Source: Jaapia argillacea MUCL 33604
Lineage: Eukaryota > Basidiomycota > Agaricomycetes > Jaapiales > Jaapiaceae
Direction of reading: 5' to 3'
DNA length: 64,000 nucleotides
Assembly: GCA_000697665.1 (NCBI GenBank)
Contig: KL197722.1
Location: forward strand, 759,853-823,852
In this document: positions 54,691-64,000 of the stretch, piece by piece
Position numbering within the stretch: position 1 is the stretch's first letter
How the letters are laid out: each line of letters begins with the position of its first letter
Made by a program: the position numbers and the translations under genes
Notes under the pieces: generated by a model
Seen by the model: the letters and a program-made list of their open reading frames with translations, nothing else
What the model was told of the DNA's origin: nothing
The model's database searches: none

Positions 54691-57250
54691 GTGTTATGAT
54701 CTCTGTATACCTGTTTTGTTTTTTCATTATCTTATCTTATCTCAGTCATTGTAAGGACTCAGGTCCTTCATGGACAGTTGCAGGACTGGTGGCTGAGTTT
54801 GTTGTTGTTTGTTGTCATAATTGAGACCTTGTTTGTCGCTGGTGTGACTTCCCTTCCTGCAGATTATCTTGTGCTGTGTTCACTCTATTGTCTCACTTGC
54901 CTTCGTCTTGCTCTCTTGTATCCTCGTGCTAGTTACTGCCCATCTCTATAAGAAGGGTTATGGTTCTACTAGCATGACCTCAAGAGGACAGATAAGGGGC
55001 TTTACACCTTTTTGAACCTGGAAATTTTTATTTTGAACCCCTACAGCTTTTTGCAACTTATAGCAAAAGCAGGACAGCAGTATGTCTGGCAAAAACAAGA
55101 AGAAGAGCCAATCGAACGCCAAAAGGGTGGCCATCCCTTCACCCGTTGTCAATGCTGACTGTGTCACTTCACCGTGAGCCTCTGAGCCCCCTGATCCTGG
55201 TGATAACACACCATGTACTACCGCCCCAATCGACCCGCTACCTGACGGAAGTGGCTCGCCACGCTCAGGATGAACTGACGCTGAGGTGGTGGTACCTCCT
55301 CCAGACGCGACTGCTAGTTTGTTGATCGAAGTCAATGCCACCACGGCAGCCTTAGAGTTGGGTGATGTCGAATCTGAGGATGAGGGAGACGAACTGGTCA
55401 TGCCCCAGGGCAATCACAGCGCCGCACTCCCTGAAGGAGGAGCTCGAGGGTCCTTTGGTGAGCACCCTTCTAATGTGTTTGGACCCAAGCCGTTTGGGAG
55501 GGGTCCATCTCCAGGAGTGTCGATGCTGGTGGACCCACGATGGCCCACAATGAGCACTGTGTTGTCGATGCTACCCAGCAACTTGACATCTTCCTATCGA
55601 CCGTTATCGGTTGAAACTAACATAGAAGCCGGTCTTGTCGCAATTGCTATGCTGAAGAGCTGGTTGCAAGAGTGATGGGACCAAGCTAACAAGGACCTTA
55701 CCAAGTTTAACCAGGTGTTGGCTGATTTGATGGCCATCAGCAACAAGCTGCATGCCGACTTACAGGCCAGGGCGGCCAAGATGACAAGAGACCTGAAGTC
55801 AGCTGATCATTTCTTCAAGACTCAACTTGGGAACGCCGAACGAGTCATGATGGGTCAGAATAACGTGTCCAGTGTGTTCTCTTCTGACTGGCAGTGGTCA
55901 AGGATACAACTTTGTACCCTCCCGCATCCCTAGTTTTGTGTCTGTCCCGGAGAGACCTGCGTCAAGGGTCTCCTCAAGAACAGGTAGTTTATCTGCTAGA
56001 CTGTTTTTGTTAGACTGGACTACGGTTGGGGCAAGGGGTACTGCCGTGGTGCCTCAAACCCCCCATTGTGTTGTAGGGTCGGATGACCCTAATATGTTAA
56101 TGTCTATTTCTCATTTGAGAGGTCAGCGTCAAGCTGATGAAACCAATTCTGCATATGAACAACGTCAGCATGCGTTCAAAAGAATGGCTAACGCCCATTC
56201 GACCCCTTACGGTGGTCGAGAGGCGGTTGCACCTCGTATGAGCAAGGATCTGCTCAGCAATAACACTGGGACGGCGTCTTGGGTACCAGGCCCGCCAGTT
56301 GAAGTTAGAACTACGAGGGCTAATCAGCCCATTGAAGAGCCCCTGCACTTATCCTCTAAATACAAGAATGTTATAATCCACGACCCTTATGTGGGCATTG
56401 CCCCTAATCCTATTTGTCGTCACATGTCTAGGCACGATGCTCCTGTAGCCACTGACGCGGGCTACGATGGAGAAGGTGAAACTGGCCATCAGACGCCAAT
56501 GGGGCAGTCTAATGCACTGTCGTCCTTATGCCCCCCTAGCGAATGTGGGGAACAGTACAGCCACTTAGATCTGTCAGGATTGATGATCATTCATCCTCCC
56601 TTGCGACTGTGAAGTCCGATCGTTGGACCTCATAGAACAGTGCACAGAGAAGGTTGTGGACGTGGATGGAGGGAGGACAAGGACGAGGAAGAGCCCCTCT
56701 GGCTCTGTCTCCTCCTGGGTCCAGTCACAATGATAGCGAACCGAGTAGGAGGGCTGATGAACCGTGTCGACGAGATGAATGGGGAAATAGAGTACCTCCC
56801 CCTCGTCGCAGCGGATCGAGCAACATGAGGTCACCACAAGATTGAGGTCTGACTCCTCTACCTTCAAACGAAGGAGGAAACAGTTGGAGTTTGGGACATT
56901 CAAATAGAAGGGAGGTGCCTCATGCAAACAGCGCTAACCCACCCAGTGGTGGTAGTGGAAGCAATGGCAGCGGTGGAAGAGGATCCCCTAGGGGTGCTGG
57001 GGACCCGAGGAGAGGCGGAGGGCCTCCATTGGGTGGAGGAGGAGGATCTCCTCATGGTGGAGGTGGAGGACCCCCTGGTGGCAGAGGCGGAGGACCTCCC
57101 CCTGGTGGAGACCCACCCCTGAATGAAGATAAGAGTACAAACAGTGATGAAGAGGTGGGGGAGCCAGCTGAGGGTAACGGCCCTCAGGCTACTGCCCCAT
57201 GAGTCACTCAGTTAAGATTTGAGGAGGGTAGCACTAGTTCAATATCATAT
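54691..57250 (+). mobile_element. LTR-retrotransposon fossil, probably Ty3/gypsy gag region, broken
   Basis: A gag-like region on the plus strand with a Gly/Pro-rich C-terminal part (GGGPPLGGGG style), as is common in basidiomycete gypsy elements. A region starting 'tgttatgatctctgtatacc' at 54691 could be a left LTR. I find no protease, reverse transcriptase or integrase, and no matching right LTR. It is broken by several interruptions and looks old or heavily truncated. Family assignment rests on the style of the gag-like part only. Confidence 0.45.
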
Positions 57251-57970
57251 CGTACATGATGTGGGGTACTTGGGGTGCGTAAGTTCTGAGTGAGGGGTGT
57301 TGTTCATCTTCAATGGAAATCGAAGAACAGGAGGGATCAGTGTTTTGGGATGCAGGAATGTGTGGGACAGACTAGGTAAGGTCCAAAAGTGATGTGTCCG
57401 GTAATCGGAACACAAAGGGAAACTCGACTCGACACAGCAATAGTGGAGGAGTAATCCCGAGGGGAAGGTGCACTATGGCGAGTACTTGCACGGGTGTCCG
57501 GAACGTTGGGAATCGGGTCAGACTACTCAGAAACCTAAGGATACGATATGACGAAACTAACTGTAAGATGTGTGATGAAAGCAAACTAAAACAATAGGAA
57601 AAACGAAGAAATTGAATCGAAACGGACTGAAACTAATACGTCGGGATAGGAACGAAAGGAAAACACTAATCGGAACAAAATAAGATCAGAATGAATTGAA
57701 AAGAAAGCATCGAGATAGAATGTGAAGGTCGGGAAACGTCAACACAAGTCGAAAGTAAGAAAAACTGGAAATCCCGAAGACAAAGAAGTCCGAAGCCCGA
57801 GACAGTTAGATTCCAAGGGGACACTAGAGAGCGACACAAGGACAAGCTTAGATTGAGAGCGCGAGGGTGAACGACATCCGAGAGCAACTCAAGACGAGAG
57901 AGATCACGAAAGGTTGTTGTTGGGAAAGTAGCTATGGACAGGTTTTTATACCTAAGTACATGAGGTAGCT
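57251..57970. other. Purine-rich non-coding flank
   Basis: No gene. It resembles, in inverted orientation and with much divergence, the window end at about 63770-63960: both hold 'cgaaag.aaa..cactaatcg', a 'gaaacgtc' and 'ggaaatcccga' in the same order. It may be part of a repeat on both sides of the hAT element. Confidence 0.35.
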
Positions 57971-58157
57971 ACGGATTTAGGGTGTTGCACGGGTATACCC
58001 CTGGGTGTCAAGGACTTTACCCATACCCTTACCCGCAGAATACCCATACCCACATCTACGGGTATGGGTACATTGCAGGTCCACGGGTACAGGGGTGAAC
58101 CCATGGGTATCCAAGGGTATGAGATACATAAGGCGAATAATTTCACTCAAGTAGGTA

Positions 58158-58980
58158 CTACTTAGCTACCGGCAACATCTCGATTGACCAGTCAACCTCT
58201 TCCAATTCCAGAGGACCTGAATCTTCAGTATCATATCCATCATCACCATGCCCCCCAGTGTCCCCTCCATCATCCTCGACATCACCAAAGAAGACCTAAG
58301 CAAAATGGGTGAATAACCTGGTCTACAACGAATGAACAATACATACAGGAAACCTAGCTCCAGCCAACGAAATTACATCAGCCAGCTGCATTGTGCCCCT
58401 CAGGTCATCACCATAAACACGGGAGGAAAGCTCAGCCAAAAGGTGGGGAAAACTTGATGTGGCATCTCCAGGGTGTTCCAAGGTGAAGCAGAGGACATGA
58501 TCCAGTCCAGCAAGGTCCTTCGCAAGTTGCTGTACGGCAGCGACAGCAGAGTCAACATACAGGCGAGCAAGGTGCTTGCCATACTGTGACACAGTCGTGT
58601 AACGAGTGAGTGGCTGCGTGCGCCGTCAGACACAGAGGGTTTGATATGACAGAAACATGGTTTACCTGAGTCCCAATTCGCTGTCGTAAATTGACAGTCG
58701 CAGACTGTTGCAGGAGGGCGAGAACTTCCAAAGTATCCATTGTCTCGATTCCACTGGCATCGGAGGTGTTGTCAGGCTGTGGAGCGAAATATTGAGAATA
58801 ATGAGAAGAACGAGACAACTATAAAGCCTTACAGTTCCCTCGTGCTCAGTCCCCTGAAAGCAACAGCAAAAGAGAGGATGAAAATTTGTTGCAAAAGTCG
58901 CAGCGAATGAACAAACTGACCTCCACCTGGACCTCTTGCTCAGCGACGGAAACAGGCACTGTGATTTTAGCAGGATCCAT
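58158..58980 (-). CDS. Accessory gene inside the hAT element, 188 aa, five exons
   Basis: Five exons, all joined in phase 0 with good GT-AG sites: 58980-58921, then 21 bases encoding GTEHEGT, then exons starting 'PDNTSDASGIETMDTLEVLA', 'YGKHLARLYVDSAVAAVQQL' and 'VFFGDVEDDGGDTGGHGDDG'. The product starts 'MDPAKITVPVSVAEQEVQVE', has a helical core and a strongly acidic end. There is no known domain and no Cys/His cluster. The frame is fully open, in contrast to the decayed transposase upstream. It lies about 270 bases after the transposase stop, still inside the sub-terminal repeats. It could be a second transposon protein or an acquired host gene. It is not a continuation of the transposase, whose dimerisation domain ends normally at 59253. 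Confidence 0.65.
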
Positions 58981-59252
58981 AACTCTTAGAGGTGATTGTG
59001 AGAGGGTGAGGATATCGTTGATACAAGTGCACACGAAGAAATGACTTGGTATAATGGGGGGCTTTGCCACAACAACTGAATTGATTCGGGGCGGCACAGA
59101 AAGGCATCGGGAGGCGGACACAAGTACTTGCCAAGGCAACAAACGGACATGCAAGCTGAGGAGCAAATTTGACTTAACGAGAACCTCTCGCTGCGAATAT
59201 CGATTGGTACTCAAACTGGCTGTAAAGAAAGTCATTGATTGTGACAAGACAC

Positions 59253-62200
59253 CTACATGGGGATCGAATCCCATCCATCCTCAAACTCAGCTTCCTCTTC
59301 GTCGGCAGGGACATCTGCCATAACCACAACCTTCGAGATGTCCTCATCCTTCACCATGCCCATCAAACTCCACACTCCAAGGCAAAGTACGGCGCGGGTG
59401 GATTGCGCTGATAAACGATTCCGAACATGTGATAAGAGTAGGCGGCCACAGCTGAAGATGCGCTCTACATCCACGGAGGTAGCTAGATAGCATCAGGTCA
59501 GCATATATCAGAAGTGAGATTGTTGGAATATATACATACCAGGTACGCTCAGATAATCTAGGGCCATGTGTGAGAGAGTGGGATATGTGGTGCGCTTCTC
59601 TGTCCACCACAGAAGAACATCTTGCACATGTTCCAGGCCTGATCCTAGGTAGGTGTCCAGCTCATTGCGAAGTTGAGAGCGTCTAGGTTTTGCAAGGGCG
59701 GGTAGATTGTCGAAGATATTTGCAGATTTTGGCTTCAATTACATGAGTGAGACAACGACGAATAGAATCGAATACTGAAAGTATTACTTACCGATGCAAT
59801 GGGTTTTGTACGCTCTTCCAAATCGTCACTGTCGTCAAGCGCATACAAATGTTGGTACTCAGTGCAAACAATGTCTTTGGCCGTTGTGATCCAGGATGGT
59901 TCCCAACGAGCAGTCTTGAAATAGTCCAGCTTGTGGCAAGGGTGAAGGACTGTTGAAAATGTCAGCCATTGAAGTTTGAGATTGGAGGTGGAAACGAGAA
60001 CAAACCCATCGCAATACAATAGAGTTCCGACCAGTCTGTCATGTCGTAGTATTGATTGAGAGTTTTCTTCGCTAGACCAATTGAGGCTCGAATTGATGCG
60101 TTGTACTTGAGAACATCAAGAGAGGCAGTGGTCAAAGTCTCGTCGATGAGATCCATGGCAGGTATAACGGTAGCCAGATTCAGAGTTGCGTGTGAAAAGA
60201 ATAGAGTGGCATCCTTCAGAATCTGAGTTCGTCACCAGTGTTCATTCGTTTAGCAGTACAGAAACCGTGAGAACCAAACCAACCTTGAGCACATCTCGTA
60301 ACTGGCACGCAATCACCCACTCGCCTTCTGCCATCTCGAACTCTCGCAACCCCATTGCTCTATCTGAACACATCGTGTCGATTGGCTTGCGGTACACAAA
60401 CACGAATTCTAGCATGTCAAACATGGAATTCCACTGAGTAGCAACATCTTGGGGCATTAGTCGCTCAGAGAGCTTATGCTCCGCCACACGTCGATTCCAT
60501 GCTGGCAGCAGCTTCGTCGTCGAGTAAATAACCTTAAAGGCAAACTTCCGTAGCTGTGTAGACGAGGAGGTAAGTTCAGAGCATGGTTTCACTGTTGATT
60601 TTCCACACCTTGACCAACACTAGGCGAACAGGTGCCACCTGCTCTTGAAGGGCAGCTCGTTCCTCAGTGGATAACAGCGCCGCCTCATCCACCATACCCT
60701 CGACATTATCAGCATCCTCTCTGCCCTCTCCCTGCGCAGTCACAGTCACCAACTCTTCAAGGTCGAGGCCAACTGCCAGTTTCAACAACTCCGCCTCTGC
60801 AGCGTCAATCGTCCTGGCCATGTCCTTTCCCTGAACGTCATACAGCCGCAATAGCTGCTTCGTGACAAGGTTAACAACATGGAGGAAGCAGCGAGAGCGA
60901 TTGGCCGCTCCTGGGAAGTTTGGCAACATATCGCTGAGCTCCGAAATCATCGTGTCATTGTTTGATGCGTTATCACAAGTGATTCCAAGACACTTGACAT
61001 GATGTAAGTTCTCAGATCCCTCTAACATGATTAGTGATTCTTACCTTCTCAGAAATCCCGTAGTCATCCAGAATCTTTGTGAATGCAGTTGCAAGACCGA
61101 GGCCGGTGTGCGACTACAGCGTTGTTAGCTCTCATGTAACCCCAACTTCGTGAGTGTTACTTACACTTGCAACCTCAATGATATCAAGAATGAAGCTCAA
61201 CGGCTTTCCCTCGTGTTCAAGGTGAGCCGACACAGCAACAAATGGTTTGTGGTTCGGGGCAGTCCAAGCATCGGTGGCAAAACTCAAGCGGCCTTTGTAC
61301 ATCTGTACGTAGCGCCTTTGGGTCAACACTTCCCCATCTAGATCATGCTAACACACCTTTAGCATCATAGCAATCCTCCTCCGACAATTCACGAATACGA
61401 GCCGAACGTCGCGTGACACCGTCGACTGGGAGGGAAGATAGTGTTCAGGCCGGCCTGTTTTCATCAAACTCTTGAATCCTCAGTCCTCGACAATCGAGAA
61501 TGGTCGCAAACTCTCTGTGACCCAGCGAACAATCTCTGCCCTGCAAGTCCAGGTATCGTAAGTGATAGTGTGTCACTTTTTGATGAAAAACCTTACTTTG
61601 TCTCTGATTTAGTATGTTGGCGGTGACTATACGTAATCTTTCCTCCTCCCTTTCGTTCAAATGACACTTTGATTGACCCACTCTCTCGAAATGTCTTAAC
61701 AGACTCACGCACATCCTTCAAATTACCCAATGCCATGGCACGGGCCAATGCCTCCTCGCCGGAACAAGATTTGACATGTTGCTTGTCAAGCCAGCATCAC
61801 CGGTATCAAGGTAACGGCGGATTCGTTGCCAACAATTCTTGGTATTGCAACGGAAGACGTGACATTGACGGTCACCAACATACTCGATCTCAGGCATTGG
61901 GTTAAAGAATGCGTATACCGGTGATGTCCACTTTTTCATCAGCCGCTCTAACATATATTGATTTAGCTTTCTTCTAGATGAGTTACGAGATGATTTTCAC
62001 CTAGCTCCTCCTCAGCTGTCTTGTCATCGTCACTTGAGATGACAGTAGGTGTGTTGTCTGTATTGGTATGTTCAATGGTAGCACCCTCGTGGAGGGCGGT
62101 ATCCTCATCCTCTGACATGATAGTGGTCCTCCATCGTGGAGGGCCAGTAGATGGTTCATGGTCATCTTGAACAGTGGCTGATGTTGAGGTGGATGCTGCT

Positions 62201-62307
62201 TGTGTCGACGTCTTCGCCCTGCCGGTTGACCCCTTGGCTTGTTTTGGGGCCTTGGGGTTGCCGTCCTTGGTAGCTGCCCGTTTTTTACCTTTTTTCCTTC
62301 CAGACAT
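59253..62307 (-). pseudogene. hAT transposase, multi-exon, decayed
   Basis: The N-terminus is basic (MSGRKKGKKRAATKDGNPKA), followed by a zinc-finger-like block (FFNPMPEIEYVGDRQCHVFR, then CNTKNCWQRIRRYLDTGDAG). The RNaseH-like core has 'GRLSFATDAWTAPNHKPFVA' and 'CLGITCDNASNNDTMI', then 'RCFLHVVNLVTKQLL', 'LMPQDVATQWNSMFDMLEF' and the C-terminal hAT dimerisation motif 'SVDVERIFSCGRLLLSHVRN'. Exons are separated by introns of about 45-55 bases. Two defects are visible. Near 61782 about 10 bases seem lost between 'TSNM' and 'SCSGEEAL', shifting the frame. A TGA (near 61486) interrupts 'RPFSIVED-GFKSLMKTGRP'. So it is probably inactive, though recently so. Confidence 0.85.
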
Positions 62308-62660
62308 GACTGAGTATAATCAAGGTGGGTTAAGCTGTGATAGAGAGCAGTGAGAGTCGTAAGGGGGAGTTGGAGACAGGGATAAGTTTTATTCGATTTA
62401 AAGCCTGAGTTTGGAAACAGGGGCCTTGGCATACGTAGTCAGCTACTTACTGGGTTCAAACTGTCTATTGTCCCATTGACCACAGATATGTCTATGTACG
62501 AATAAAGTAGCAGAGTAGATCTAATCTTCCAACAGATTGCAGTGCTTCGAAACCAACAATCTGAGGTTAGGGCATATGGGTACTAAAGTGGGTCTGCGGG
62601 TCTCAAGCTCTGGACCCGTACCCGTACCTGTGACCCATGCGGGTTATGAAAACCCGTTGT

Positions 62661-64000
62661 GGGGAGATCGATTTGCCTATCAACGGAACACACCAATTAC
62701 ACGAGATCAATGAATGCCTCGCGATATCAGGCTTACTGGTCCCCTGCAAGACTCAGTCTGAGGTCCGAGAACGTTCACATCGGGATTTCCGAAGATACTC
62801 AAGCCATAGATACGATGGAGATCCGAATAGATAAGATGAAAAAGGAAGTTTGGAAACGGATCACGAATCAAGGAACGCATGCTACAACCACGATCTACGG
62901 GAACGAGCTAACGACACATCGCAAAGCATGCCTCAGATCCGGAGATATTGTGATGCCGAGGACACTTGGACATCTTAGATCACAGATTGGATGGTTCTTC
63001 AGCAATACGTCATGATCGTCTCTGCGTAGAAGCACCTGGAACACATTGGATACTCGTGCTTCGGAAGCCCTATCACCCACTAACTGATGATCTCCGGGAT
63101 ACCTAACGATCCTCGTGCACGACTCAACGCTTGAAGACTTCAATACCAGGCTAAAACACCTCAAATTCCCTATTCGTTGGAACGAGCCGGAACTCTTAGG
63201 ACTTCGCATGCTCGACCTCATCCATCCACAGCCTCGATTACATACCAACAAGATGTGCTCATCCAGGCCCACTCCGTTGTCACAGAATCACCCACGGACT
63301 ACGAATCGAAAGGCACGTTTGAGCTACTCGACGGGATTCACCTCGGAATCTCTCACTTCCAGTGCCACCTGAACAAAACCACCCTGCTCGTGCTAGTGCC
63401 GATCTCTGTCCTTTCACTCGACTGTGTCTGTTTGTGTCCGATATCTTCGCTCGTGTCGGCTCTTACGCTCGCTATCGATTATTCACGATCTCGGAGACCT
63501 TTCATGGATCACAATCTTACGTGGATTCACTCGCACTCACTCTTCCCAACTCCGTCTCCATCTGACTCGTTCTTACTCATTCACAGACTCAAAGGCGCTC
63601 GGATAGCTAGGGATAGGGAGTAGAATGTATGACTTAGACAAATTTTGGTACGACGCACTATCTAGTATATAATCCTGTACTATTTGCTTTGGAATACAAG
63701 TTCTTTCTGCCCTATTTGCCCTCCCGAGTGATATTCTGTGGTTCTTTCGAGGACGTTTACAACTCCGACGCTCACGACTTTCCGACATTCTCAACAACTA
63801 GCTATTCCTCTTTCTTAACGACGTTAGTGACTCTCGGGATTTCCGAATCACTCTTTAAGACGTTTCGCGTGCTTTCTCAACTTACGATTAGTGATTTTCT
63901 TTCGTCTCTTGATTTACTTAAAGTGCTGTTCTTAGTCTGCTTCGCATCACCGTGCTTTCTTAAGTGTTCTAGTGACTGTGCTTCTAGTTTCGATTTACAA
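62661..64000. other. No supported gene to the window end
   Basis: About 1.3 kb. ORFs of 60-148 codons lack domains or splice support. The last 250 bases are pyrimidine-rich and weakly match, inverted, the purine-rich flank at 57600-57900. Confidence 0.4.

Larger units (their letters stand above)
57971..62660 (-). mobile_element. hAT superfamily DNA transposon, about 4.7 kb
   Basis: Holds a hAT transposase gene (59253-62307) and a second gene (58158-58980), both on the minus strand. Both ends have sub-terminal clusters of 'gggta/taccc' repeats (57975-58125 and 62575-62655), as is common in hAT elements. The left end could start near 'gggtgttgcacgggtat'. I could not find its exact complement on the right or an 8-base target duplication, so the ends are approximate and the right end may be eroded. 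Confidence 0.75.

Noticed and set aside
56922-57122. Gly/Pro-rich ORF in a second frame
   Set aside because: It is a shadow of the low-complexity part of the gag-like fossil.
63115-63623. Overlapping plus-strand ORFs near the window end as a protein gene
   Set aside because: No family motif found in any frame; likely repeat-derived non-coding DNA.

Overview
This window looks like nuclear DNA of a basidiomycete fungus, probably Agaricomycotina. The genes are dense and cut by many short GT-AG introns (roughly 35-80 bases). Several encode fungal families: an 8-cysteine CFEM protein, a Zn2Cys6 protein, BTB and F-box/LRR proteins, a GH28 pectinase and a basidiomycete-style histidine-phosphatase homologue. 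All exon joins were read by eye from splice sites and frame. Counts called 'about' are approximate.

Layout. 0-13.6 kb holds mostly conserved cell-biology genes: a hypothetical protein, pinin (minus) back-to-back with a short SRP72 (plus), a membrane-anchored histidine-phosphatase-like protein, a CFEM GPI-anchor protein, a small hypothetical gene and TIM50. 13.9-23.1 kb is a head-to-tail tandem duplication of about 4.6 kb. Each unit carries a DUF2828/VWA gene and a Zn2Cys6 protein with a C-terminal membrane region. Both DUF2828 copies are open, but only the second Zn2Cys6 copy is intact. 23.7-30.6 kb holds a BTB gene, a cysteine-rich acidic hypothetical gene and a disordered hypothetical gene.

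31.4-32.4 kb has an intron-containing tRNA-like gene with anticodon CGT, followed by roughly 250-base repeats that carry copies of the tRNA 3' half. 32.4-38.4 kb is a second tandem duplication, made of a microbial-type PARG gene plus the 3' end of a TMEM223-like gene. Its first unit is split by a 2.03 kb TA-flanked insertion, which itself holds a 540-base MITE. 38.2-41.0 kb holds TMEM223 and a secreted GH28 exopolygalacturonase-like gene. 43-54 kb holds a tail-anchored BTB protein, a single-pass protein with TSNAP-type repeats, a hypothetical gene, an F-box gene, DPH5, and an F-box/LRR-like gene with an in-frame stop. 54-64 kb is transposon territory: a broken LTR-retrotransposon gag-like fossil, then a hAT element on the minus strand with a decayed transposase and a separate, fully open five-exon accessory gene.

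The most interesting items are the co-duplicated DUF2828 + Zn2Cys6-membrane cassette with one-sided decay, the nested insertion dated by an internal empty-site comparison, the tRNA with CGT anticodon and its derived repeats, the Asn-for-His phosphatase homologue, and the hAT accessory gene.
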